A DNA stretch of 61,564 nt from CAZTHM01 sp041946825 (GTDB lineage: Bacteria > Acidobacteriota > Terriglobia > UBA7540), in NCBI GenBank assembly GCA_041946825.1, contig JBHGBD010000031.1:1-61564 (forward strand). The letters are read 5' to 3'. The position numbers were made by a program, and so were the translations under genes. How positions within the stretch are numbered: the stretch's first letter is position 1; each line of letters starts with the position of its first letter. Shown one piece after another: positions 38,827 to 48,354 of the stretch. The notes under the pieces are model-generated. The model was not told where the DNA came from, did not search any database, and saw only the letters and a list, made by a program, of their open reading frames with translations.

Positions 38827-38903
38827 CCCGGGGCCGTAGCGCAGGTCCTGCCCGGGGCGGAACCGGCATCGCATCACGCCGCTCTCATGGACGACGCTAC
38901 GCC

Positions 38904-40223
38904 TTAAATCCCCGCGGGATTATCCAGCCAGTAGGCGGCCAACCCGGAAAGCAATTTAGGATAGAAGTCCGTGGACTTCTGCGGAAGTGGCTGTCCGGCC
39001 AGGGCATTCGCCCACACAGCGTCCACGGGCGTAGGATTCATCAGCAGCGCGAGCTGGGCCCGCCCGCCGTCCACCTGCGCGAGCGAATCTTGGAACTCGC
39101 GAACGTAGCGGAGGTTTCTCTCCTCACGAACCGCCTGTTGGTCAATTCCCAGAACCTGCTCGAGCAACAGTCGGTGCAGAATGACCACGTCGAGGGGGCG
39201 CAGGCCGTCGGCGACGTCGGCGAGCGCTTCGGCGAGATTGAGATCGGCGCGCAGCCGCAACAGTGCAGCCTTTCCCGCGCCGGCATAGGCGGCGAAGGCG
39301 GGCCCGTCGCTTCCCGCTTTTCGAAGCGCATCGCGCAGCGGCGCGGTCTTGCGCACCGCAAGCACCTCCGTTGTGAAGAACCGCCTTGCCTCCGCTTGAA
39401 ACGCGGGCCAGTCGAAACTCGGCAAGCTGTGGATCACGCGATGGGTGGGTAGAATGGTGAGGCCCTCGCTCTCTTTGCGGATGAAGGTCATCATCACGTA
39501 CTCGGCTCGCTCGCCATTCCTGCCTTGCGCGCGGCAGAGGTCGCGGTAAGCGAGCGCGGTCTCGTAGCGGTGATGGCCGTCGGCGATCACGAGCTTGCGC
39601 TCCCGCATAGCCGCGGTCACCCGCTCGATGGCCTCGGCGCTGGTCACGCGTCCGAGAAAGTGCCGCGTCCCGTACTCATCCGTGACGACGTCGAAGCGAC
39701 TGGGCGGCGCTGCGACATCGAGCACCCCGTCGATCTCCTCTGCGGGATCGCCGTACAGCACAAAGATCTGGCCGAAGTGCGCACGCGTCGCCCTGAGCAG
39801 CTCCAGGCGGTCGGCCTTCGGGCCGGAGAGAGTTTCCTCGTGACGATGCACGACGCGCGCCGAGTAATCCTCCAGCCGGCAGAGCGCGATGAAACCACGG
39901 CGCCGGCGTGTTTCGGCTGCTCCTGGCGCGGCGTATTCCTGGTGGTATGGATAGATCGCGGGCTCGGAATCGGGGACCAGCACGCCCGCGCCGATCCACT
40001 CGCGCAAGCTGCGTGCGGCGCGCGTGTAAACGTTGTCCGCGGACGAGTCATCCGCGCCGGCGCGGCCCCGAATGATGCGCACTAGATTGTATGGGCTGAG
40101 GTCGTAGTAGCGCTCCTGCATCCCGGCGCTGATCTTGTCGTAAGGCTGTGTCACCACGCGGTCGAGTTTGCCGACCTTCGCGGGGTTGTAACGCAACGCT
40201 CGAAAGGGAAGAATCTCCGCCAT
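38904..40223 (-). CDS. DUF1015 family protein
   Basis: 439 residues, normal length. The family start is clear: I-L-P-F-R-A-L-R-Y-N-P then V-T-Q-P-Y-D-K-I. I-A-D-G-H-H-R-Y-E-T-A-L at about 215 is the conserved His-rich block. The family has no proven biochemical function. It is common in acidobacteria, clostridia and deltaproteobacteria. The gene converges with the STAS gene and diverges from galT. Confidence 0.9.
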   Translation of the reverse strand: MAEILPFRALRYNPAKVGKLDRVVTQPYDKISAGMQERYYDLSPYNLVRIIRGRAGADDSSADNVYTRAARSLREWIGAGVLVPDSEPAIYPYHQEYAAPGAAETRRRRGFIALCRLEDYSARVVHRHEETLSGPKADRLELLRATRAHFGQIFVLYGDPAEEIDGVLDVAAPPSRFDVVTDEYGTRHFLGRVTSAEAIERVTAAMRERKLVIADGHHRYETALAYRDLCRAQGRNGERAEYVMMTFIRKESEGLTILPTHRVIHSLPSFDWPAFQAEARRFFTTEVLAVRKTAPLRDALRKAGSDGPAFAAYAGAGKAALLRLRADLNLAEALADVADGLRPLDVVILHRLLLEQVLGIDQQAVREERNLRYVREFQDSLAQVDGGRAQLALLMNPTPVDAVWANALAGQPLPQKSTDFYPKLLSGLAAYWLDNPAGI

Positions 40224-40423
40224 AAGTCTCGTTGGAATTAAATTTGATCGTGCCCCTCCAAATTATCACAGGAGTCGGGGCCCGTCGAGTTTTGGGCGGC
40301 GGCTCATGACGCGCCGGTCCGAATCAGGATAGAATGGCGGGTCCGAAGATGGCGTGCTGCCGCGGCTAAAGGAGCGGGCCGTCAGGCGGCATTGCCGCGG
40401 AGTCCTTGCGGAAGGTCGTGACC

Positions 40424-41434
40424 ATGCCCGAACTTCGATTGAATCCTGTCACGCATCGGTGGATTGTCACCGGCAAGCGCCCGGTCATGCCGGACGCTGC
40501 CGACGCGGGCGGACTTTGCCCGTTCTGCCCCGGCAACGAGCGCCTGACACCTAAGGCCATTACCGAAACCCGCGACACCTCGGGCGCGTGGACGACGCGT
40601 GTCTTCCACGATCGCGCGCCCATCTTCCAGATCGAAACACCGCTTAACCCGCGCGGCGAGGGGATGTACGACCGCATGAACTGCGTGGGCGCGCACGAGA
40701 TTGTCGTCGACACGCCGCAGCATGGCGTCACCATGGCGCGACTTTCCGTCGAACAGATGGCGAGGGTGATTCAGGTCTGTCGCGACCGCATTGTGGACCT
40801 GAAGCGCGATAAGCGATTTCGTTATGTCTCACTTTTCAAAGACCAGAGCCTGGCGCCCGCCGCCGTGGCGATGCACAGCCACTCGCAGATTCTCGCCAGC
40901 CCCGCTCTGCCCATGATCATCCAGACCGAACTCCGCTGGAGCCGCGAACATTTTCTGAAGAAGGAGCGCTGCCTCTATTGCGACATGCTTCAGCAGGAGG
41001 TGAAGCAGGAGACGCGCGTGGTGGACCGGAACGCCGATTTCATCGCGCTCTGTCCGTTCAGTTCGCGCTCGGCCTACGAGGTCTGGGTTCTGCCGCTGCG
41101 TCACGCATCTTCGTTCGAGGCTGACATCTCGGACGCGGAGCGGGTCCGGTCGTTCGCCGCGTTCTTCAAGAGCAGCCTCGAGCGCGTCGAGAACATCTCG
41201 ACGTCGCTCCACATCGTCGTCCACACCGAGCCCAACCTGCAGGCGAGCGGCTGGTCGAAAGACTTCTGGCAGACCATTGCGGACGACTATCACTGGCACC
41301 TCGAAATCAATCCCGACATCGAAGGCGAACGGCGCGTTCTCGGGGCGGAGGGATTCTATTTCAACCCGATTCCGGCGGAGGAAGCGGCGCTTGTGTTGCG
41401 CGCGCTGGAGCCCGACGCCGAGCCGAAGGAGTGA
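40424..41434 (+). CDS. galT: Galactose-1-phosphate uridylyltransferase family protein
   Basis: 336 residues from ATG 40424 (GGAAGG, 8 nt). Zinc-type C32-P-F-C35, and H151-S-H153-S-Q in the catalytic position, where GalT proteins have H-P-H; the change of Pro to Ser is notable. GalT swaps UMP between UDP-glucose and galactose-1-phosphate in the Leloir pathway. No other gal gene is adjacent. The HAD gene starts 13 bp later and is probably in the same operon. Confidence 0.85.
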   Translation: MPELRLNPVTHRWIVTGKRPVMPDAADAGGLCPFCPGNERLTPKAITETRDTSGAWTTRVFHDRAPIFQIETPLNPRGEGMYDRMNCVGAHEIVVDTPQHGVTMARLSVEQMARVIQVCRDRIVDLKRDKRFRYVSLFKDQSLAPAAVAMHSHSQILASPALPMIIQTELRWSREHFLKKERCLYCDMLQQEVKQETRVVDRNADFIALCPFSSRSAYEVWVLPLRHASSFEADISDAERVRSFAAFFKSSLERVENISTSLHIVVHTEPNLQASGWSKDFWQTIADDYHWHLEINPDIEGERRVLGAEGFYFNPIPAEEAALVLRALEPDAEPKE

Positions 41435-41447
41435 GACCGCCAACGCG

Positions 41448-42119
41448 ATGCCCATCGAACGCGGGATATTGAGTTCAATCCAGCTCCTGATCTTCGATCT
41501 GGACGGCACGCTGATTGACAGTAAGCTCGACCTGGCGCTAGGCGTCAACGCCATGCGCGTGCAGCGCGGGCTCGCGCCGCTTGACTCCGACGTGATCGGA
41601 ACATACGTCGGCCACGGAGTCGCGAACCTCGTCCGCCGCTCGCTTGGCGAGGGCGCGAGTGAGGCGGAAGTCGAAGCTTGCGTCGAGGCCTTCATCGAGC
41701 ACTACCGCGCGCATATGCTCGACAACACGGTTCCCTATCCGGGCGTGATCGAGGCGCTCGAGGCGCTCAGGGGACGCAGCCTCGCGGTGCTTAGCAACAA
41801 GCCCGTCGTCTTCAGCCGTGAGATTCTTGCGGGATTGAATATGGCACGCTTCTTCGCGTTCGTTTACGGTGGCAACAGCTTCGACCGGAAAAAGCCGGAC
41901 CCGGCGGGCGTGCGGAAGTTGATGGCCGATCTCCATTCGGGCCCGCAGCAAACGCTCATCATCGGGGATTCCGACACGGACGTGCTCACAGGGCGCAATG
42001 CGGGAGTATGGACGTGCGGGGTAACCTATGGCTTCGGGGCGCCAACGCTGGCGAAGGCGCCGCCGGACTTGATGATCGACGATCTGCGCCGGCTGCCGGC
42101 GCTGCTGAAAAGTCAGTAG
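41448..42119 (+). CDS. gph: HAD-family phosphatase (phosphoglycolate-phosphatase-like)
   Basis: 223 residues from ATG 41448. The HAD motifs: F-D-L-D-G-T-L (nucleophile Asp), L-S-N-K-P (Ser/Lys) and I-G-D-S-D-T-D. The helical cap is of the Gph/PGMB type. Gph removes phosphate from 2-phosphoglycolate formed in DNA repair or oxygenation; beta-phosphoglucomutase-like substrates are possible because galT is next to it. Confidence 0.85.
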   Translation: MPIERGILSSIQLLIFDLDGTLIDSKLDLALGVNAMRVQRGLAPLDSDVIGTYVGHGVANLVRRSLGEGASEAEVEACVEAFIEHYRAHMLDNTVPYPGVIEALEALRGRSLAVLSNKPVVFSREILAGLNMARFFAFVYGGNSFDRKKPDPAGVRKLMADLHSGPQQTLIIGDSDTDVLTGRNAGVWTCGVTYGFGAPTLAKAPPDLMIDDLRRLPALLKSQ

Positions 42120-42235
42120 CCGGAAAGCCATGGGCAGACCGGAGAATTCAGAAGCATGAAGGATGATGGGAAGGCACATCGCGGGCCCGAACCTGCATCT
42201 AATTCAGAATAACGATTCGGAGAAATCGCTGGCGA

Positions 42236-43345
42236 TTGAAGATGAATGAAACTCCAACAAGATGTGTCCGACCACTCGCTCGCGTCGGGCGAGCGGCAGC
42301 TAGCTCCGACCGTCGCTTGCTCGCTGCCTTCTACCTTCTGCTCTCGGCTCGCTGCTTTCTGCCGACATCCTGCTTGATCGCGCAGGAGCAAGCGCCGGCC
42401 ACCGAGCCGCCGCCGGCCGCGGAGGACGAGGAGAGGCCGCTCCCCGGTGACTGGGCAGTCGAGGTCATCGACGCGGCCGATCATTCTCCCAATGCCGAAG
42501 CGCACGACGCGCTTTACCGCGCGATGATGGGGACGGGCCCGAAGATCATCCCCCAGCTCGAAGAAGCCTTGAAGGACGACCGGACGGCGGAATTCGCCGC
42601 GCAGGCGCTGGCGTTCATCGGCGGCGAGAAGGCGATCCAGATCCTCTGGAAGCTCCAGTTCGACAAGCGCGATCTGAACTTACGGCGCTTCTATTACGCC
42701 GCCCTTGCGGAGTATGACGCCCCCGAGGCCACGGATACGCTGCTTACCGCGATCAAGACCGCGGACGACGAGCCCGACCGTTCGGTAACGGAAGCGGCGG
42801 TGATTGCGCTGACTGTACGTTCTGACCCCAAGCTGGTCGCTCCTTTGCGCGAGGCGCAGGCGAAGATCAAGGATGTGGTCATCCGGCTCGATCTCGAAAA
42901 CGCCGCGGATGTCATCGAGCGCCGCGCCCAATACCTCGCTGGCCCGCCTCCCAAGAAGCCGGGCGGATCTGTCGAGCAGGCCGTAAGAACTTATTTCGCC
43001 CCCGCGTTGACTGGCGCCGAACCGTCGCAGGCAGTGCCCCCGGCCAGGCCTGCAGGCGGCAGCAAGTCCCCGCCGCCCAAGGGGGCCGGCGCACGCGCTG
43101 CGGTTGCGAAGCCGTCTGCCTCCGTCGAATCCCCGGTCAAGGTGCGCGTCGAGCAGATCACTTTCACTCCCGACAAGGCGCGCGCCCTGGCGCGGGTGGC
43201 TTTCGAAGATCCATCCGCAATCGCAAACTACGATATTGTCCTGCAGAAGCGCCTGGGCGACTGGTACGTCGCCAGCGTCTGGCTGGGGTCGGAAACCGAA
43301 AAGGCGCCGGTAACACCGCTGTCCCCGGAGAGGGAGCAGGACTGA
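42236..43345 (+). CDS. Exported HEAT-repeat-like protein, start within a heptad array
   Basis: A 369-residue protein. The hydrophobic signal (A-F-Y-L-L-L-S-A-R) is encoded by a 7-nt-period run (42276-42375). Residues about 75-230 look like HEAT-type helical repeats (A-A-Q-A-L-A-F-I-G-G, A-V-I-A-L-T-V-R). A Pro/Gly/Ala linker follows. The C-terminus (V-R-V-E-Q-I-T-F-T to W-Y-V-A-S-V-W) is a small beta domain. Function unknown. The true start may be internal, since the first 25 residues look random. Confidence 0.65.
   Translation: MKMNETPTRCVRPLARVGRAAASSDRRLLAAFYLLLSARCFLPTSCLIAQEQAPATEPPPAAEDEERPLPGDWAVEVIDAADHSPNAEAHDALYRAMMGTGPKIIPQLEEALKDDRTAEFAAQALAFIGGEKAIQILWKLQFDKRDLNLRRFYYAALAEYDAPEATDTLLTAIKTADDEPDRSVTEAAVIALTVRSDPKLVAPLREAQAKIKDVVIRLDLENAADVIERRAQYLAGPPPKKPGGSVEQAVRTYFAPALTGAEPSQAVPPARPAGGSKSPPPKGAGARAAVAKPSASVESPVKVRVEQITFTPDKARALARVAFEDPSAIANYDIVLQKRLGDWYVASVWLGSETEKAPVTPLSPEREQD
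42276..42375. repeat. Heptad-period stretch inside the coding start
   Basis: Blocks such as cgctgcc, ttctacc, ttctgct, ctcggct, cgctgct, ttctgcc follow each other in a 7-nt register. The array is one arm only, and its Cys/Leu/Ser-rich translation acts as the signal peptide of the gene. Confidence 0.6.
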
Positions 43346-43394
43346 CAGTCCCCCTATTCGCGGCGCGTGAAGCCTCGGACGGAATTACGGATCT

Positions 43395-45311
43395 ATGAAA
43401 CACGTCATCGTCGGCACAGCGGGTCACATCGACCACGGCAAGTCGGCGCTGGTCAAGGCGCTGACGGGGACCGACCCCGACCGCTGGGAAGAGGAGAAGC
43501 GGCGCGGCATTACAATTGACCTGGGATTCGCACATCTCGACCTGGGCGACGATCTGCGCGTGGGCTTCGTGGATGTGCCGGGCCACGAGCGCTTCGTGAA
43601 GAACATGTTGGCGGGGGTGGGGGGGATCGATCTGGTGATGCTGGTCGTCGCCGCGGACGAATCCATCAAGCCGCAAACACGCGAGCACTTCGACATCTGC
43701 CGGTTGCTGGGCATTCGCCAGGGGCTGGTGGCAGTCACGAAGTCGGATTTGGTCGAGCGCGAAATCCTTGATCTGGTCCGCACGGAGTTGCAGGAGTATG
43801 TCGCGGGGTCGTTCCTGGAGGGGGCGCCGATGGTGGCGGTAAGCGCGCGCACCGGTAAAGGGCTTGACGCGCTCCGGAAGGAGTTGAGGAGACTGGGACT
43901 CGATGCGGCGCCGCGACCAGTCGATGCCCCTTTCCGGCTGCCCATCGACCGTGCCTTCGTGATGAAGGGATTTGGCGCCGTGGTCACGGGCACGCTTGCC
44001 GCGGGAGCAATCGAGAAGGAAGCCGAAGTAGAAATCTTTCCCCTGGGCCGGCGCGTCCGCGTACGCGGGATCGAAGTGCACAATCAGCCGGCCGAGCGCG
44101 TTGTGGCGGGCCAGCGCACGGCAGTGAACCTGGCGGGGATTGAGGCTCAGGAGCTCGCGCGCGGAATGACACTGGCGCCGCCGGAGTTGTTCGAAAGCAG
44201 CGAGCGTCTGGATGCAACCGTCTCAATTCTTCCATCAGCTCGGCCTTTGAAGACGCGGGCACGAGTTCACTTTCATTGTTGGACCTCGGAGATGCTGGCA
44301 GAGGTGGTGTTGCTTGAAGGTAAGGAAATTGCGCCGGGGTCGCGCGCCCTCGCGCAACTTCGGCTGTCGGAGCCGGGACTATTCCTCCCCGGAGACCGCT
44401 TCATCCTCCGCCAGTTTTCGCCGGTCGTGACCATCGGGGGCGGAGCGGTCGTGGACAACCGCCCGCCCAGACATCGCCTGAACGATCCCGCTGTGATCGA
44501 GTCGCGCCGAAGGCTGGAGACCGGCGATGGTCCGGTGTGCCTGGAGGTCCTCGCGCGAGAGTGCGGCGAAATGGAGCTTGCCGCGTGCGTGGCCCGGACG
44601 GGATGGCAAGCGCGGGAGGTTGTGCGTGTGGCAAAACAGCTCGCCGCTGAGAAGGGCCTGGTAATTCTCGGCCAGCCTCCCAGCGTGCTGGTCCACGCCG
44701 AGCACTTCGCGGCTCTGGAACGGAACGTCGTCACTCAGCTTGCGAGCTTTCACGCGGCGAATCCTCTAATGGCGGGCCTGAGCAAAGAAGACCTGCGGGG
44801 ACGCCTGGCTAAGCGCGCCAGAGATACATCGTGCGTTCCGTCCGCGGCACTGTTTAACGCTGCGCTGCAATCGCTGACAATGGAGAAGAAGATCGAACTT
44901 CGCGGCGAAATGGTTTTGCTGGCGGGGCAGGGAATTCAATTAGCCCCGGAAGAATCGGCCGCGAAGGGCGAGATCAGCCGGGCTTTTGAGAGGAGCGGCC
45001 TGGCAGTCCCCAGTGCCGGTGAAGTTCTCGCGGGGCTGCGCATCGACCGCGTGCGCGCCGAAAAACTCTTGCGTATGCTGCTCAAGGAGGGGACGTTGGT
45101 GCGCCTGACGGAGGATCTGATTTTTCATGCTGCGGCATTGAAAAGGCTGCGCGAAACCGTGGCACAAAGGAAGTCGCAGAGCAACCGGATCAATGTCGCT
45201 GTGTTCAAGGAGCTCACAGGCCTGACACGCAAGTACGCGATCCCGCTGCTCGAATACCTCGATCGGGAGCGGGTGACGCGGCGCGAAGGGGACGAACGGG
45301 TCATTCTGTGA
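43395..45311 (+). CDS. selB: Selenocysteine-specific elongation factor SelB
   Basis: 638 residues. The N-terminal EF-Tu-like GTPase has G-H-I-D-H-G-K-S (about 10-17), R-R-G-I-T-I-D-L-G-F and D-V-P-G-H-E-R-F, which distinguish SelB from EF-Tu; T-K-S-D fixes guanine. The C-terminal 250 residues contain winged helices that bind SECIS hairpins. It brings selenocysteinyl-tRNA to the ribosome at UGA, so the organism should make selenoproteins. No selA, selD or tRNA-Sec is in the window. Confidence 0.96.
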   Translation: MKHVIVGTAGHIDHGKSALVKALTGTDPDRWEEEKRRGITIDLGFAHLDLGDDLRVGFVDVPGHERFVKNMLAGVGGIDLVMLVVAADESIKPQTREHFDICRLLGIRQGLVAVTKSDLVEREILDLVRTELQEYVAGSFLEGAPMVAVSARTGKGLDALRKELRRLGLDAAPRPVDAPFRLPIDRAFVMKGFGAVVTGTLAAGAIEKEAEVEIFPLGRRVRVRGIEVHNQPAERVVAGQRTAVNLAGIEAQELARGMTLAPPELFESSERLDATVSILPSARPLKTRARVHFHCWTSEMLAEVVLLEGKEIAPGSRALAQLRLSEPGLFLPGDRFILRQFSPVVTIGGGAVVDNRPPRHRLNDPAVIESRRRLETGDGPVCLEVLARECGEMELAACVARTGWQAREVVRVAKQLAAEKGLVILGQPPSVLVHAEHFAALERNVVTQLASFHAANPLMAGLSKEDLRGRLAKRARDTSCVPSAALFNAALQSLTMEKKIELRGEMVLLAGQGIQLAPEESAAKGEISRAFERSGLAVPSAGEVLAGLRIDRVRAEKLLRMLLKEGTLVRLTEDLIFHAAALKRLRETVAQRKSQSNRINVAVFKELTGLTRKYAIPLLEYLDRERVTRREGDERVIL

Positions 45312-45357
45312 GTTGGTCGCTGCAGACGGCAACGTGCAACCGACAGCCGAGAATGGA

Positions 45358-45930
45358 TCACTTAATTGCCAGGAAGGGCCTCAGTAGTTTGTAGACCAAT
45401 GCCACGGGAAGTCCGACAACGTTAAAATAACAGCCTTCGACGCGCGTCACGAATTTCGAGGCCAAACCCTGAATGCCGTAGCCGCCCGCTTTGTCGAAGG
45501 GTTCGCCGGTCGCAACGTATTCCGCAATCTCCGCTTCGTCGAGCGGGACAAAAGTCACGAGTGTAGTTTCGTGGGCGAGCGCCTCGACGCGAGCCGGCGG
45601 GCGCGCCAGACAGACACCCGTGATGACGCGATGCGTGACGGCAGCAAGAAGGTTGAGCATGCGCGCGGCGTCCGCGGCGTCAACGGGCTTGCCGAGGATC
45701 TCGCCATCCACGACCACTACGGTATCCGCGGCGAGCACGATGGAGTCGGCGGGCGCCGAGGCGGAAATATCCAGTGCTTTCTCGCACGCAGCGCGTCGGG
45801 CGAAATCTTCGGCGGTTTCGTGAGGGACTGGATCTTCGGTTACGGACGGGACTCGCACTTCGAAGATGAATCCGGCTTGGCGAAGGAGTTGCTCGCGGCG
45901 CGGCGATGCTGAGGCAAGAATCAAGCGCAT
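45358..45930 (-). CDS. maf: Maf-family nucleoside triphosphate pyrophosphatase
   Basis: 190 residues. The Maf signature S-A-S-P-R-R at 7-12 and A-A-D-T-V-V at about 67 give the active site, and G-G-Y-G-I-Q-G near 148 is the YhdE-type ending. Such proteins hydrolyse dTTP/UTP or modified nucleotides as house-cleaning enzymes. It converges with selB. Confidence 0.93.
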   Translation of the reverse strand: MRLILASASPRREQLLRQAGFIFEVRVPSVTEDPVPHETAEDFARRAACEKALDISASAPADSIVLAADTVVVVDGEILGKPVDAADAARMLNLLAAVTHRVITGVCLARPPARVEALAHETTLVTFVPLDEAEIAEYVATGEPFDKAGGYGIQGLASKFVTRVEGCYFNVVGLPVALVYKLLRPFLAIK

Positions 45931-46048
45931 TCGCGGGAGATTATAGGGGTTTCATTCGACCGCCCACAAGCCCCTCAGCGCGCGGGCACGGCTGTGTTAA
46001 ACTCGATACCCTCCGCCGACAATAGCGGTGACTGAGTGAGGGATAAGC

Positions 46049-46504
46049 GTGGAAGAAGTCGGAAAAATCCTGCCCGCGGTTTTTAAGCGCCAGGTGGGAC
46101 GCAACGACCCGAAGGTGGTCGAGATTCTTACACCGCTTTGGGCGCGTGTGGTGGGCAAGGGAATCGCGCTGCAGTCGAGGCCGGCGGCGTTTGAGGCGGG
46201 AACGCTAACGCTCGTCACCTCGTGCCCGACATGGGCGGCGCAACTCCGCCAGATGGCGGAAGCGGTCTGCGCGCAGGTTAACAATTGCCTCGGCGGCGCG
46301 ATCGTCAAGAAGCTCAAAGTACGCGTCATACCGGAGGCGGATCGTGCTGATCTGCCCGCAGCCGAGGTGAGAGCGGCGCTCGGTGGCGAACCCCAACAAA
46401 TCCCGCTCCCAGACGGGGCCATGCAACTCGAATCGGAGATGCGTGGGGCACTCGAGCGTTCGTACGCGAAGTACTTCGCCCGGAAGAAAGGAAAGGTACA
46501 GTGA
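46049..46504 (+). CDS. DUF721/DciA-like protein
   Basis: 151 residues from a GTG start. The W-A-R-V-V-G-K-G-I-A and L-T-L-V-T-S-C-P-T-W-A-A-Q-L blocks are the DUF721 pattern. DciA loads the replicative helicase in bacteria without DnaC. Its TGA shares bases with the gatC ATG (TGATG), so gatC is translated from the same message. Confidence 0.78.
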   Translation: MEEVGKILPAVFKRQVGRNDPKVVEILTPLWARVVGKGIALQSRPAAFEAGTLTLVTSCPTWAAQLRQMAEAVCAQVNNCLGGAIVKKLKVRVIPEADRADLPAAEVRAALGGEPQQIPLPDGAMQLESEMRGALERSYAKYFARKKGKVQ

Positions 46505-46806
46505 TGGCTTTGACGGAGAAAGATGTTCGACACGTTGAGGAACTTGCCCACCTCGAGCTGACTGAGGCTGAGGTTAGGAAGTTTGTGCCGCAACTCGATT
46601 CGATCCTGCAACACATGCAGAAGCTTAACGAACTCGACACGGCTGAAGTCGAGCCGATGGCGCAGGTCACCTATGCGGCGGCGGAAAATCCGGCGCTGCG
46701 AGCGGATCAGCCTCGCGTCACGTTCCGACAGGATGAGGCACTGGCCAACGCCCCGGAAAGCGATGGCGCCTGCTTCAAGGTGCCGCGGGTCATTGAAAAG
46801 GAGTGA
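46504..46806 (+). CDS. gatC: Asp-tRNA(Asn)/Glu-tRNA(Gln) amidotransferase subunit C
   Basis: A 100-residue protein starting M-A-L-T-E-K-D-V-R-H-V at 46504. L-A-H-L-E-L-T-E-A-E and M-Q-K-L-N-E-L-D-T-A-E-V-E-P are typical GatC. It holds GatA and GatB together in the complex that amidates mischarged Glu-tRNA-Gln or Asp-tRNA-Asn. gatB is not in the window. Confidence 0.94.
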   Translation: MALTEKDVRHVEELAHLELTEAEVRKFVPQLDSILQHMQKLNELDTAEVEPMAQVTYAAAENPALRADQPRVTFRQDEALANAPESDGACFKVPRVIEKE

Positions 46807-46810
46807 GGGC

Positions 46811-46862
46811 TCGAAATTCAGCGCAACCGTAGCCTTCGAATTTCGGTTTTCGGCATCCCTCT
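46811..46862. repeat. Heptad-type inverted repeat between gatC and gatA
   Basis: CGAAATTC (46812-46819) and GAATTTCG (46838-46845) are a perfect 8-bp pair. The right arm continues ttcggtt, ttcggca, tccctct in register 7. It lies inside an operon rather than at its end. Confidence 0.65.
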
Positions 46863-46871
46863 GATTAGCCA

Positions 46872-48323
46872 ATGGAGCTGACCAGCCTCAATATCGGCGC
46901 GATTCGCGAGGGCCTAACTGGCCGGAAGTTCTCGGCCGAGGAACTGGTGCGCGCGCACTTCCAGCATATCGATTCGCGTGACAAGGATGTCCGCGCCTAT
47001 TTGCGCCTCTCGCCCGACCGCGCTTTGGAGCAGGCGAGCAAGATCGACGCGAAACTTGCCGCAGGCGAGCCGCTGCCACCGCTCGCCGGTGTCCCCGTTG
47101 CAGTCAAGGACGTGATTCTGACACGTGGGATTCAGACCACGTGTGCCTCGAAAATTCTGGAGAACTACGTCGCGCCCTATGATGCGACGGCAGTTCAGAG
47201 ACTCGAGGCCGCTGGCGCATGCATCCTGGGCAAAACGAATTGCGACGAATTCGCCATGGGCTCGTCGACCGAGAATTCCGCCTTCTTCACTACGCGTAAT
47301 CCCCACGACCTGACCCGTGTACCGGGCGGATCGAGCGGTGGCTCGGGCGCAGCGGTGGCCGCCCGGATGGCGACAGTGGCGCTGGGTTCGGACACGGGGG
47401 GCTCGATCCGCCAACCAGCGGCGTTCTGCGACGTCGTTGGAATGATGGGCACCTACGGGCGGGTCTCGCGCTACGGTTTAGTGGCGTTCGCTTCTTCGCT
47501 CGATCATATCGGCCCATTTGGACGCTCAGTACGCGACGTGTCGCTTGTTCTTCAGACGATCGCGGGACGCGATCCGATGGATTCGACTTCGGCGGATTTT
47601 CCGGTGGCCGATTACGCGGCGGCGCTGGACAAGGACCTGCGCGGCGTGAAAATCGGCGTTCCCAAGGAATACTTCGCGGGACTTAATTCTGCCATTGGCG
47701 ACAATATTCAAGCGGGCATCGATTTGCTCGCCAAGCTCGGCTGCGAGATCGAGACGATCAGCCTGCCGCACACCGATTACGCGATCGGGTGCTACTACAT
47801 CATCTGTACGGCCGAAGCAAGCTCGAACCTGGCACGCTACGACGGCGTGCGCTATGGATTCCGCTCGCCGCGATTCGACGGTTTGCGCGACATGTACAAG
47901 AAGACCCGCGACCACGGCTTCGGCGCGGAAGTCAAACGGCGCATTATGCTGGGCACCTATGTCCTGAGTTCCGGATATTACGACGCCTATTACTTGAAAG
48001 CACAGAAGGTCCGGACGCTGATCGCGCGCGATTTCCTGGAGGCATTCGATGACGTGGATGTTATCCTTACGCCCACTTCTCCAATTCCGCCCTTCAAGCT
48101 CGGCGAGCGGCTGGACGATCCCCTCCAGATGTACCTCGCCGATATCTACACCGTGACGGCGAGCCTGGCCGGAACTCCGGGGATTTCGGTCCCCTGCGGC
48201 AGGACGAAGGGCGAGCCGCGGCTACCCGTCGGAATGCAGATGGTCGCCAAGCACTTCGACGAAGCCAGGCTGCTACAGGTCGCCCATGGATTCGAGAAGG
48301 CCGGCGGGTTCGAAGTGGCGTGA
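46872..48323 (+). CDS. gatA: Asp-tRNA(Asn)/Glu-tRNA(Gln) amidotransferase subunit A
   Basis: 483 residues, normal size. The amidase signature is visible with catalytic Lys in V-A-V-K-D-V, then G-G-S-S-G-G-S-G-A (cis-Ser) and G-S-D-T-G-G-S-I-R-Q-P (nucleophile Ser). GatA frees ammonia from glutamine and passes it to GatB. It follows gatC by 66 bp with a heptad repeat in between. Confidence 0.97.
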   Translation: MELTSLNIGAIREGLTGRKFSAEELVRAHFQHIDSRDKDVRAYLRLSPDRALEQASKIDAKLAAGEPLPPLAGVPVAVKDVILTRGIQTTCASKILENYVAPYDATAVQRLEAAGACILGKTNCDEFAMGSSTENSAFFTTRNPHDLTRVPGGSSGGSGAAVAARMATVALGSDTGGSIRQPAAFCDVVGMMGTYGRVSRYGLVAFASSLDHIGPFGRSVRDVSLVLQTIAGRDPMDSTSADFPVADYAAALDKDLRGVKIGVPKEYFAGLNSAIGDNIQAGIDLLAKLGCEIETISLPHTDYAIGCYYIICTAEASSNLARYDGVRYGFRSPRFDGLRDMYKKTRDHGFGAEVKRRIMLGTYVLSSGYYDAYYLKAQKVRTLIARDFLEAFDDVDVILTPTSPIPPFKLGERLDDPLQMYLADIYTVTASLAGTPGISVPCGRTKGEPRLPVGMQMVAKHFDEARLLQVAHGFEKAGGFEVA

Positions 48324-48354
48324 AGACTTGAAGAGGGAACTCCTGCGCCCGCTC

